Program-made: the position numbers and the translations under genes
Assembly (NCBI RefSeq): GCF_001552355.1
Contig: NZ_BCRA01000013.1
Span: 16,196-80,195 of the forward strand
DNA: 64,000 bases
Origin: Microbacterium resistens NBRC 103078
Lineage (GTDB): Bacteria; Actinomycetota; Actinomycetes; Actinomycetales; Microbacteriaceae
Direction: 5' to 3'
Shown: piece by piece, positions 53,546 to 61,860 of the stretch
How the letters are laid out: the number at the start of each line of letters is the position of its first letter
Numbering within the stretch: position 1 is the first letter of the stretch
The notes under the pieces: model-generated
The model's database searches: none
What the model was told of the DNA's origin: nothing
What the model saw: only the letters and a program-made list of their open reading frames with translations

Positions 53546-55138
53546 TCACTCGCCGAGGTAGGCGCGGTCGAACGAGATGATCTGTCCTGCGCCGTATCTG
53601 ACCCCGTGCAGGTTCTCGTCCAACGCGACGACCCACTTCAGATGTCCCTTGACGGCGATGGGAACGGCGGCGTTCCAGATCTCCTGGACGGTGTTCATCG
53701 CCGCCCTGATCTCCGCCGGGGTCCCCGCGGCCCGCAGATCCTCGAGGGCGGCGTCGAACTCCGGGTCGGCGAAGGAGGTCGTGTTCGCGGGACTGTCGCT
53801 GCGGAACGCATCGAGCGCGCACCAGACGCAGGCCAGATCCGTGGACATCGCCCAGAGCGCGGCGTCGTAGTTGCGGTCCGCGTAGACGGCGGTGACCAGG
53901 TCGGAGTTCTGCTGCTCCTGACGGGTCACCGAGAAGCCGGCGTTCTCCCAGAACGCCTCCTGGAGGATGCTCTCCTCGATCTGCATCGGCGCCGCCGTCA
54001 ACGAGTAGGTGAAGGCGGCGTCCCCGCCCGCCTCGGCGACGAGGTCGGCGGCGTGCTCTGCGTCGAACGTCAGCGGCTCCACGTCGGGCGCCAGAGCACT
54101 GGCAGGATCGATGATCGCTGCCGTCGGCACGCCGACCCCCTGGTAGATGCGCTCGTTGAGCGAGTCGAGATCCATCCCGACCTGGATCGCGGTGCGCAGG
54201 CGCGGATCGGCGAGCGGGCGCCCTTCGGCGGCGTTCATCTGGACGGCGCCGACCAGGGGATTGCCGAGCGTGGTGTAGCGCAGTCCGTCCTCGTCGATCC
54301 TCTTGGACACCGCGGCGTCGAAGGCCAGGAAGCCCTGATTCTGACCTGCCTTGAAGGAGTCGAGCTTCGTCTGTCCGTCCACGGTGACCGTGATCGTGAG
54401 CTCCTGGATGCAGACCGGACCGCCCCACCAGTCGTCCTTCGCCGTGAGGACGAGGGAATCGTTCGCCTGATAGCGGGTGACCTCGAAGGCGCCGACGCCC
54501 GCCGCGGGCGGCGGCTGCAGAGCCAGCTGCTCGGGTCCGATCTCGTCGATCACGGCGGGGTTCACGATCATGCCGGGCTGCTCGGAGAGCAGGAAGGGGA
54601 AGGTCCCCCATGGCTTGGCCAGCGTGAAGACGAGCGTGCGATCGTCCCGCACCTGCATCGCTGCGATCTGGGCGATCATCGGGCTGAAGTTCGACGGGTT
54701 CGCCGGGTCGGAGAACCGCTCGATGTGGGACTTCACTGCGGCGGCGGTGAGCGGCGTGCCGTCCCCGAACCGGACGCCGTCGCGCAGCGTGAGCGTCCAT
54801 TCGGCGTTGTCGTCGCTCGCCACCAATGACTCCGCCACGTCCGGTTCGTACGCGGCCCGGTCGTAGTCGTACCTCATGAGCGTGCCGTAGACCGCGGCCT
54901 GCTGCATCATGCCGAGATTGGCCTGCGGTGCGACCGGATCGAGGCCAGGGCCGTCTGTGTGGGCGCCGAACGTCACGGCACCGCCGATCCTGCTCGCGTC
55001 GCACGTCTTCCCGTCGTTCCGGGCCTCACCGGCGAGGGCGACGACGCCGTCGGAGGACGATTCCGCGGGTGTTGTCGTGCATCCTGCGACGACCACCAAC
55101 GAGGCCGTGGCGAGCACCGCCAGTATCGATCTCCTCAT
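53546..55138 (-). CDS. ABC transporter substrate-binding lipoprotein (SBP family 5)
   Basis: A 530-residue extracellular lipoprotein. The signal peptide ends in a lipobox LVVVAGC with lipidated Cys20. The family 5 pattern is clear (EPDVAESLVAS, WTLTLRDGVRFGDGTPLTA and the KDDWWGG region). The mature protein has further cysteines (KTCDAS, PVCIQE and LACVWC), possibly disulphides. The ligand is unknown; the family takes peptides, nickel, opines and other compounds. It is the first gene of the operon, divergent from an alcohol dehydrogenase gene. Confidence 0.93.
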   Translation of the reverse strand: MRRSILAVLATASLVVVAGCTTTPAESSSDGVVALAGEARNDGKTCDASRIGGAVTFGAHTDGPGLDPVAPQANLGMMQQAAVYGTLMRYDYDRAAYEPDVAESLVASDDNAEWTLTLRDGVRFGDGTPLTAAAVKSHIERFSDPANPSNFSPMIAQIAAMQVRDDRTLVFTLAKPWGTFPFLLSEQPGMIVNPAVIDEIGPEQLALQPPPAAGVGAFEVTRYQANDSLVLTAKDDWWGGPVCIQELTITVTVDGQTKLDSFKAGQNQGFLAFDAAVSKRIDEDGLRYTTLGNPLVGAVQMNAAEGRPLADPRLRTAIQVGMDLDSLNERIYQGVGVPTAAIIDPASALAPDVEPLTFDAEHAADLVAEAGGDAAFTYSLTAAPMQIEESILQEAFWENAGFSVTRQEQQNSDLVTAVYADRNYDAALWAMSTDLACVWCALDAFRSDSPANTTSFADPEFDAALEDLRAAGTPAEIRAAMNTVQEIWNAAVPIAVKGHLKWVVALDENLHGVRYGAGQIISFDRAYLGE

Positions 55139-55352
55139 GCTCTTCCTTCCGACGGTCCGGGGCGGATGCCCCGGGATGATAGAGGGAACGCTATAGACAA
55201 TAAGATGATTGAGTCAAGTAGTTGAATTACTTGTTTGACTAATTTAGATTCTGCTCTACGCTGTCGGCAGGTCCGGGTCCCCGCCGCGTCGATTCCGTCT
55301 CGACCGGCACGCATCCGGACACCGCCGACCACGACGCGAGCAGGAGGTCACG
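55139..55352. promoter_or_regulatory. AT-rich divergent control region with 19-bp palindrome and two promoters
   Basis: The segment 55185-55255 is strikingly AT-rich against its surroundings. CAAGTAGTTGAATTACTTG at 55215-55233 is a palindrome with eight of nine pairs matched. Toward the dehydrogenase: TTGAAT (55222-55227), 17-base spacer, TAGATT (55245-55250). Toward the transporter, on the minus strand: TTGACT (55217-55212), 16-base spacer, TATAGC (55195-55190). A protein bound to the palindrome would cover both -35 elements. Confidence 0.8.
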
Positions 55353-56453
55353 ATGACGACGATGAGGGCCGCAACGATCCTGAACGGCGAGATCGAGGTG
55401 CGCGAGGTCTCCGTTCCGCCGCCGCTCGGTCCCGGTCAGGTCCTGGTTCGCGTGAAGAGCTGCGGCATCTGCGGCAGCGACCTCAGTATGCGAAGAGACC
55501 CCGACCGCTTCGTCCGCGTCTCGCGCGAGGGCGGGAACACCCTGTCCGTGTTCGACCCGTCCCTCCCGGTCGTGCCGGGTCACGAGTTCGCCGGCGTGAT
55601 CGAGGAGGTCGGCGCCGGCGTCGAAGGCCTCGTGCTCGGCGACCGGGTGGCCGGCCTGGGCATCGTCACCGATCAGGGGAAGGGGAAGGCGTCGATCATC
55701 GGCTACTCGAACGCGTACCCCGGAGGATTCGCGGAACTGATCGTCGTCGATGCGACCTGGGTGCGTCGCCTCCCCGACGGGATCTCCTTCGACACGGCAG
55801 CACTGGCGGAGCCCCTCCATGTCGGGGAGATGCACGTGCAGTGGTCCGGCTACACGGCCGGAGACCGGGCGCTCGTGATCGGGGCCGGGACCATCGGGTT
55901 GGGCGTTGTCCTGGCGCTGCGGGAGCGGGGATGCGAGGACATCACCGTCGTCGAGCCGTCTCCGCGCAGGCGCGCGCTCGCCTCCATCATGGGGTCGAGC
56001 CGGGTCGCCGCGCCGCCGACAGAGGGAGGCCCCGTCGCCGCGCTGAGGGACTCCCCGTCACGTCTTCTCGCGTTCGAATGCAGCGGACGAGCCGGAGCAC
56101 TGGACGAGCTGGTGCGGACTCTCCCGCGAGGATCCCGCATCCAGGTGGTCGCGTCGCCCTTCTCCGAGGAGACCTTCGTGCCCGTGATCGCGCAATGGCA
56201 CCAGCTCGTCATCAACTTCGGCTCCGGACCCCTCGGCGACCCGTACGGTACGACCCTGGCGCGGCTCGCCGCGGGGCGGGTCGACACCGACCTCCTCGTC
56301 ACCGGTCACGTCGACCTGGAGGGGGTCCGACAGGCGTTCGACGACCTCCGCGACCCGGAGCAGCACGTGAAGATCCTCGTCCATCCCTCCGGCTCCGAGG
56401 AGCGAGAGGCCACTCCCTCGCCGACGGCGCGCACAACGAAAGCGAATCGATGA
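55353..56453 (+). CDS. Zinc-type medium-chain alcohol dehydrogenase without structural zinc site
   Basis: A 366-residue dehydrogenase. Catalytic zinc ligands are Cys37 or Cys40 in SCGICGSD and His77-Glu78 (PGHEFAG). VIGAGTIGLGVVLAL binds NAD(P). The four-cysteine structural zinc lobe usually at about residues 90-110 is absent; there the sequence reads GLGIVTDQGKGKASIIG. GGAGGTCACG precedes the ATG. It shares a 4-base overlap with the following Baeyer-Villiger gene, so alcohol oxidation to a ketone probably feeds that enzyme. Confidence 0.9.
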   Translation: MTTMRAATILNGEIEVREVSVPPPLGPGQVLVRVKSCGICGSDLSMRRDPDRFVRVSREGGNTLSVFDPSLPVVPGHEFAGVIEEVGAGVEGLVLGDRVAGLGIVTDQGKGKASIIGYSNAYPGGFAELIVVDATWVRRLPDGISFDTAALAEPLHVGEMHVQWSGYTAGDRALVIGAGTIGLGVVLALRERGCEDITVVEPSPRRRALASIMGSSRVAAPPTEGGPVAALRDSPSRLLAFECSGRAGALDELVRTLPRGSRIQVVASPFSEETFVPVIAQWHQLVINFGSGPLGDPYGTTLARLAAGRVDTDLLVTGHVDLEGVRQAFDDLRDPEQHVKILVHPSGSEEREATPSPTARTTKANR

Positions 56454-58348
56454 CCACGACCACCGACCGGCGGAGCCTCCGCCACCACCTCGCCGGGGTC
56501 AACCCGGCGGTCCTCCTGGCGACCCTCGTCTCCGTGACCGGCGACATGGGCCGAGCCGAGCCGCTTCTCGCGAAGCTCACGTACGAACCCACCAGGGGTG
56601 GCGTCCTCTCCCGCCTCCCCGCCGCCGCGGAACAGGAGCTCCACGCCTGGGCGGAGGAGTCGCTGACCGATCCGCCGGACGTGGACTTCGCACAGGGGCG
56701 TCGTCTCGACGACGACACGTTCGCGCGGCTCGCCGGCGCTCTGGTCGGATGGACCGTGGAGGCGGAATCGTCGCCGTTCCTCAAGGAGCAGGCGGGGTTC
56801 GCGACCTTCGTCCCTACCGTCCCCCGGACGCGGAGCGCCCCTTCCGGCTTCCGGCTGGCGATCATCGGCGCCGGCATGGCCGGGATCGCGATGGCGATCG
56901 CGGCCAAGCAGGCGGGGATCGACGCCGTGGTGCTGGAGAAGCAGTCGTCCCTCGGAGGGGTGTGGAACCTGAACACCTATCCGGGCGTGGGCGTCGACAC
57001 GCCGAGCCGCTATTACTCGTTCTCCTTCGAGGTGAACCGCGACTGGACCCACCCGTACCCCGACGGCGTGCAGTTCCGGGACTATCTGGAGAGGGTCGCG
57101 CGCACGTACGGGATCCTCGACGACATCCGCTTCGACACGGAGGTGACGGACCTCCGCTGGGACGACGACCGCGGGGAGTGGACGATCAGCGGCACGCGGA
57201 ACGGCTCGTCGACGGTGATCTCCGCGAACGCCGTGGTCACCGCCGCCGGTTACCTCACCCGTTTCCGGCTGCCGGACGTTCCGGGGATCGACAGCTTCGA
57301 GGGGGAGTGGTTCCACTCCGCCGACTGGGACCACGGGGCCGACCTCCGGGGCAAGCGCCTCGCAGTGGTGGGCACGGGGTGCACGAGTGTCCAGATCGTG
57401 GATGCCCTGGCCGACGAGGTCTCGTCCCTCACTCTGTTCCAGCGGCAGCCGCACTGGGTGATGTCGCCGGCCGGCCGCGAGGGCTACACACCGTCCGAAC
57501 TGTGGCGTCAGCGACACCTGCCGACATACGCGACCTGGGCACGACTGCACACCTTCCTGCCGATCGGCGACGCCATCTATCCCGTCGTCCGCTACGACGA
57601 GGCCTGGGCGACGACGCATGACAGGTCCATCAGCGAGGCGAACGACCGCTTTCTGCAGCTGTACCTGGACTACCTCGACACGAGCTTCGCCGATCGGCCT
57701 GACCTGAAGGCGAAGCTCACGCCAGGGTTCGCGCCCTTCGGCAAGCGTCCCGTCCGCGATCCCGGCCGGTACTACTCGACGCTGAAGAAGGAGACGTCCA
57801 CGCTCGTCACGAGTGGCCTGCGCGCGGTCGTCCCGACGGGCATCGTGGACGGCGACGGAGAGCTTCACGAGGTGGATGTGATCGTGTACGCGACGGGCTT
57901 CGACCTGACGTACCTGTCCGATTGGACGATCACGGGACGCGAGGGGCAGACCCTCCGCGAGGTCTGGGGCGATTCTCCGCTCGCCTACAACGGGTGTCAG
58001 GTGCCCGGATTCCCGAACCTGTTCATCACCTCGGGCCCGCACTCGAACCCTTCGCACGGCGGAGGCCAGAACTTCGGGGTCGAGACGGTCGTCCACTACG
58101 TGATCGAGTCGTTGCAGATGCTCTTCGAGAACGACGCCCGCAGCATCGACGTCCGCCGCGATGCGTGGGAGCGCTGGGGGACCGAGATCCGCGAGGTCCT
58201 CGCTGACTCCGTCTGGGCGCGCGAGACGCGAGCCACGACGTACTACCGCAACGCCAAGGGCGAGGTCATCCTCGCGAACCCGTTCACCATGGAGGACTTC
58301 TGGAGGCGTCTGCGCGAGCCGGCACCGGAAGACGTGGTGCTCTCATGA
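56450..58348 (+). CDS. Baeyer-Villiger monooxygenase, 4-hydroxyacetophenone monooxygenase-like
   Basis: A 632-residue FAD/NADPH monooxygenase with a roughly 130-residue helical N-terminal extension of the HAPMO type. FAD-binding GAGMAG (140-145); fingerprint FEGEWFHSADWD (283-294), with Ser in place of the usual Thr after His; NADPH-binding GTGCTS (308-313). ATGFDLTYLS is the second FAD motif. It is clearly a different protein from the BVMO at 29917, although of the same group. It would make an ester or lactone for the hydrolase encoded next. Confidence 0.92.
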   Translation: MTTTTDRRSLRHHLAGVNPAVLLATLVSVTGDMGRAEPLLAKLTYEPTRGGVLSRLPAAAEQELHAWAEESLTDPPDVDFAQGRRLDDDTFARLAGALVGWTVEAESSPFLKEQAGFATFVPTVPRTRSAPSGFRLAIIGAGMAGIAMAIAAKQAGIDAVVLEKQSSLGGVWNLNTYPGVGVDTPSRYYSFSFEVNRDWTHPYPDGVQFRDYLERVARTYGILDDIRFDTEVTDLRWDDDRGEWTISGTRNGSSTVISANAVVTAAGYLTRFRLPDVPGIDSFEGEWFHSADWDHGADLRGKRLAVVGTGCTSVQIVDALADEVSSLTLFQRQPHWVMSPAGREGYTPSELWRQRHLPTYATWARLHTFLPIGDAIYPVVRYDEAWATTHDRSISEANDRFLQLYLDYLDTSFADRPDLKAKLTPGFAPFGKRPVRDPGRYYSTLKKETSTLVTSGLRAVVPTGIVDGDGELHEVDVIVYATGFDLTYLSDWTITGREGQTLREVWGDSPLAYNGCQVPGFPNLFITSGPHSNPSHGGGQNFGVETVVHYVIESLQMLFENDARSIDVRRDAWERWGTEIREVLADSVWARETRATTYYRNAKGEVILANPFTMEDFWRRLREPAPEDVVLS

Positions 58349-58392
58349 CCCCGGTGCACGGACGGCGCACCGGGGAACGGACGAAAGGAACG

Positions 58393-59439
58393 ATGACGAT
58401 GCCACCTCACCCGGACACATCGATCGGAGACCGAGCTCCCACGCTTCCGCTTCTGCCGGAGCCCCGGTTCGTGGAGACGAACGGCATGCGCCTGGCGGTC
58501 TACGAGGCGAGGCCCGCCCGGCCCACCCGCGACGTCTGCATCGTGCTGTGCCATGGGTTCCCGGAGCTGGCGGCGTCGTGGCGGCACCAGCTCCGACCGC
58601 TCGCCGACGCCGGCTTCCACGTCCTGGCGCCGGATCTGCGCGGCTACGGGCGATCGACGGGCCCGGAGGACCCCGAGTCGTTCCACATCGGCGAGACGAC
58701 GGCCGACATCGTCGGCCTGATCGACGACGCCGGCTATGAGCGCGCCGTCATCGTGGGGCACGACTTCGGGGGCATGCTCTCCTGGTGCACGCCGCAGCTG
58801 CATCCGGAGCGCGTCGCCGGGGTCATCACGCTCAATACCCCGTATGGCTTCAGCGTCGAGGGACCGCTGGCCGCGAACGAGCGCGCCTTCGGGCCGCGGA
58901 ACTACGTCGCCCACTACCAGACAGCCGATGCGCAGCAACTGATGGAACGGGATCCCGCGCGAACCTTCCGTTTCTTCTTCCGGCGGGATGCCGGGCACGG
59001 CACGACGCTTTCGACGACCGGCGTGCAGGACGCGGACACGATGGCCTACAGCCACCGTCTCGCCGACGACGAGGCGGGCTGGGCGGGAGAGGTGCTGCTG
59101 GACGACGACGAGCTCGACTACTACGCCGAGACGTTCGCGCGGACCGGGTTCGGCGGGCCTCTCGGCTGGTACCGCAGCCTGGAGGCGACGTCGCAGATCC
59201 AGAACGAGCGGCTCCACCCGGGCGGACGAGTGCAGCGGATAACCGTTCCGACGCTGCTGATCGCCGCGCGAAAGGATGCGATCTGCCATCCGGACCGCAC
59301 CGACGGCATGCTTCAGTTCGTGGAGACGCTGGAGCGCCGGATGATCGACACGGGGCACTGGACGCAGCGAGAGGACCCGGAGGGGGTGAACCGGATCATG
59401 CTCGAATGGCTGGATCGTTGGTTCCCCGCCGCAGGCTAG
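58393..59439 (+). CDS. Alpha/beta hydrolase, epoxide-hydrolase type
   Basis: A 348-residue hydrolase. HGFPE (54-58) and the elbow GHDFGG with Asp124 as nucleophile mark the epoxide hydrolase/haloalkane dehalogenase branch; DLRGYGRS (81-88) and a late His in TGHWTQRE are also present. It could open an epoxide or, with Asp as nucleophile, act on an ester. ATG 58393 is preferred because GAAAGGAACG precedes it; ATG 58345 overlaps the BVMO stop (ATGA) and would add 16 residues. It is the last gene of the three-gene unit. Confidence 0.88.
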   Translation: MTMPPHPDTSIGDRAPTLPLLPEPRFVETNGMRLAVYEARPARPTRDVCIVLCHGFPELAASWRHQLRPLADAGFHVLAPDLRGYGRSTGPEDPESFHIGETTADIVGLIDDAGYERAVIVGHDFGGMLSWCTPQLHPERVAGVITLNTPYGFSVEGPLAANERAFGPRNYVAHYQTADAQQLMERDPARTFRFFFRRDAGHGTTLSTTGVQDADTMAYSHRLADDEAGWAGEVLLDDDELDYYAETFARTGFGGPLGWYRSLEATSQIQNERLHPGGRVQRITVPTLLIAARKDAICHPDRTDGMLQFVETLERRMIDTGHWTQREDPEGVNRIMLEWLDRWFPAAG

Positions 59440-59488
59440 GGGAGGGAAGGGCGGCGCTGGTCCGCACTCCGTGGCCTCCGGCCCGGGC

Positions 59489-60646
59489 TCACGGCGCGGG
59501 ATGCAGGGCGCGCTCCAGGTCGGCGAGGAGATCCGACGGGTCCTCCAGCCCGACCGACAGCCGGACGACCTCCACGGGGACCGCGGCGTCGGTGCCGCGC
59601 ACAGAGGCGTGCGTCATCGCATCGGGGTAGTTGACGAGCGATTCTACGCCGCCCAGCGACTCGGCCAGCTGGAACACACGGGTGGACTCCGCGAAGCGCC
59701 GGGCAGCCGCTCCGGACCCCAGCGCCACGGAGACGATCCCGCCGAAGCCGCTCATCTGACGCGCCGCCAGGTCGTGTCCGGGATGCGACGGCAGGCCCGG
59801 GTAGTAGACGCGTGCGATGCCGGGGTGGGCGTCCAGGAACTCGGCCACGGTCCGAGCGTTCTCGCCGTGCTGACGCATCCGCACCGGCAGCGTCTTGATC
59901 CCGCGCGTCGTCAGCCAGGCGTCGAACGGGCCGGACACGGCGCCCACGGCATACTGCAGGAAGCCGATCTCCGCGGCGAGTTCCTCATCGCGCAGCACAA
60001 CGGCTCCGCCCACGACATCGGAATGTCCTCCGAGGTACTTGGTCGTGGAGTGGACGACCACGTCGGCGCCGAGGGTCAGCGGACGCTGGAGGGCCGGGGT
60101 CGCGAACGTGTTGTCGACCACGACCACCGATCCGGCGGCGTGGCCGATCTCCGCGAGGGCCGCGATGTCCGAGATCCGCAGCAGCGGGTTCGATGGCGTC
60201 TCCACCCAGAGCACGCGCGGGGGCCGGGCGGCGACCGCGTCGCGCACGGCGTCGAGCGAGCTCATGTCGACGACCTGCACGGTCACGCCCCAGGCGCCGA
60301 GGACCCGCGACAGAAGCCGGAAGGTGCCGCCGTACACGTCGTCGCCGAGCAGCACGTGGTCGCCCGGCTTCAGCACCGCCCGGAGCAGGTTGTCCTCCGC
60401 GGCCAGACCCGAGGCGAAGGAGAAGGCGTGCGTGCCGTCCTCCAGCGCGGCGAGCTGGGCCTGGAGCGCGTCCCTGGTGGGGTTGCCGCTGCGTCCGTAC
60501 TCGTATCCCTGGCGGAGTCCGCCGATCCCGTCCTGGACGAACGTCGTCGACAGGTGCAGAGGCGGGATCACGGCCCCGGTCTGCGGATCGGCGGCCTGGC
60601 CCGCGTGGATGGCGGCCGTGGCGGTGTGGCGGGTTTCGATGGTCAT
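59489..60646 (-). CDS. metB: Cystathionine gamma-synthase/lyase (PLP enzyme)
   Basis: A 385-residue Cys/Met-metabolism PLP enzyme. YEYGRSGNPTRDALQ, FASGLAAEDNLL, DNTFATPALQRPL and the PLP lysine in HSTTKYLGGHSD are all present. It joins an O-acyl-homoserine with cysteine, or in the lyase direction cleaves cystathionine. AGGAGACCGCGC precedes the ATG at 60646, which overlaps the beta-synthase stop by four bases. The pair suggests reverse transsulphuration. Confidence 0.93.
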   Translation of the reverse strand: MTIETRHTATAAIHAGQAADPQTGAVIPPLHLSTTFVQDGIGGLRQGYEYGRSGNPTRDALQAQLAALEDGTHAFSFASGLAAEDNLLRAVLKPGDHVLLGDDVYGGTFRLLSRVLGAWGVTVQVVDMSSLDAVRDAVAARPPRVLWVETPSNPLLRISDIAALAEIGHAAGSVVVVDNTFATPALQRPLTLGADVVVHSTTKYLGGHSDVVGGAVVLRDEELAAEIGFLQYAVGAVSGPFDAWLTTRGIKTLPVRMRQHGENARTVAEFLDAHPGIARVYYPGLPSHPGHDLAARQMSGFGGIVSVALGSGAAARRFAESTRVFQLAESLGGVESLVNYPDAMTHASVRGTDAAVPVEVVRLSVGLEDPSDLLADLERALHPAP

Positions 60647-61632
60647 GCGCGGTCTCCTTCGGTGTGCGCGGGGCGCACGGCGAACCCGTGCCCGGTCATC
60701 CAGTCGTCGTCGAACACCCTGTCCAGGTAGCCGCGTCCGTGATCGGGGAGCAGCACGACGACGACGTCGTCGCTGGTCAGTCCCTCGGCCACCCGCAGCG
60801 CGGCGACCACGGCCATGCCGCTGGAACCTCCGACCAGCAGGCCCTCTTCCCTGGCGAGGCGGCGTGTCATCGCGAACGCCTCGGCATCGGAGACCCGTTC
60901 GTACCGGTCGACGACCGAGGCGTCGAAGGTGTCCGGGAGGAAGTCCTCGCCCACGCCCTCGACGAGGTAGGGGTGGATCGGGCCTCCGTCGGCGTAGATG
61001 GAGCCGTGGGGATCGGCGCCGATCACCTGCACCCGCCCGGCGCCGACCTCCTTCAGGTATCGGCCGGTTCCGCTGATGGTCCCCCCGGTCCCGATGCCGG
61101 CGACGAAATGCGTGACCCGGCCGTCGGTGTCGGACCAGATCTCCGGTCCGGTCGTCTCGTAGTGCGCCCGCGGGCCGTTCGGGTTCGCGAACTGGTTGGG
61201 GTGGAACGCGCCGGGGATCTCCCGGGCCAGTCGAGCGGCGACGGAGTAGTACGACTCGGGATGCTCCGGCGGCACCGAGGCGGGTGTCACGACGACGTCG
61301 GCCCCGTAGGCGCGCAGCGTCGCAACCTTGGCGCCGTCGAACTTGTCCGGGACGACGAACACCATCCGGTAGCCGCGTTGGACGGCGATCAGCGCGAGTC
61401 CCACGCCCGTGTTGCCGCTCGTGGCCTCCACGATCGTCCCGCCCGGGCGGAGCAGCCCGTCGCGTTCCGCGGCGTCCACGATCGATCGCGCGATGCGGTC
61501 CTTGGCGGACCCGCCGGGATTGAAGTACTCCGCCTTGGCGAGGACGGTGGCGGACAGTCCCGCGGTCACGGCGGACAGTCGGACGAGGGGAGTGGCGCCG
61601 ACGAGGTCGGCGACGTGGGCGGCGTAGCGCAC
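60643..61632 (-). CDS. cbs: Cystathionine beta-synthase-like/cysteine synthase PLP enzyme
   Basis: A 329-residue fold type II PLP enzyme. The PLP lysine is in NPGGSAKDRIA, substrate loop EATSGNTGVGLA, and glycine loop GIGTGGTISGTG. It has neither the haem domain nor the C-terminal CBS-domain pair of long cystathionine beta-synthases, so cysteine synthase activity is an alternative; coupling to metB favours cystathionine synthesis from serine and homocysteine. The 228 bp upstream show no riboswitch that I can recognise. Confidence 0.88.
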   Translation of the reverse strand: MRYAAHVADLVGATPLVRLSAVTAGLSATVLAKAEYFNPGGSAKDRIARSIVDAAERDGLLRPGGTIVEATSGNTGVGLALIAVQRGYRMVFVVPDKFDGAKVATLRAYGADVVVTPASVPPEHPESYYSVAARLAREIPGAFHPNQFANPNGPRAHYETTGPEIWSDTDGRVTHFVAGIGTGGTISGTGRYLKEVGAGRVQVIGADPHGSIYADGGPIHPYLVEGVGEDFLPDTFDASVVDRYERVSDAEAFAMTRRLAREEGLLVGGSSGMAVVAALRVAEGLTSDDVVVVLLPDHGRGYLDRVFDDDWMTGHGFAVRPAHTEGDRA

Positions 61633-61860
61633 GGTGGGTTCCTGAACGGACGGGGCGCAGGGGTTGCGCGAAGTGGTCTGAGGTCGTCGAAGAGGCGCGG
61701 AACGCGCTCAGGAACGACAACGACAGGTCAGGGCCACGGGGAGATGCTATCCCGACGCCGGCGATGTCGTCCTCCCCGCCGAAACAATCGCCGTAACAGA
61801 GAACTCTCCGGCGGCCGCGAGTCGCGATGGAGGGGGAAAACCGACGGTCAGCGTCCGAGC

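Noticed and set aside
55235..58348. Apparent 1037-residue plus-strand protein containing the third BVMO
   Set aside because: The first 405 codons overlap the alcohol dehydrogenase gene in another frame and look like noise; the BVMO starts at ATG 56450 within an ATGA overlap.
61633..61800. Possible SAM or sulphur riboswitch upstream of the cystathionine genes
   Set aside because: I could not find the conserved cores of known SAM riboswitch classes, and the hairpins seen are not stronger than expected for GC-rich DNA.
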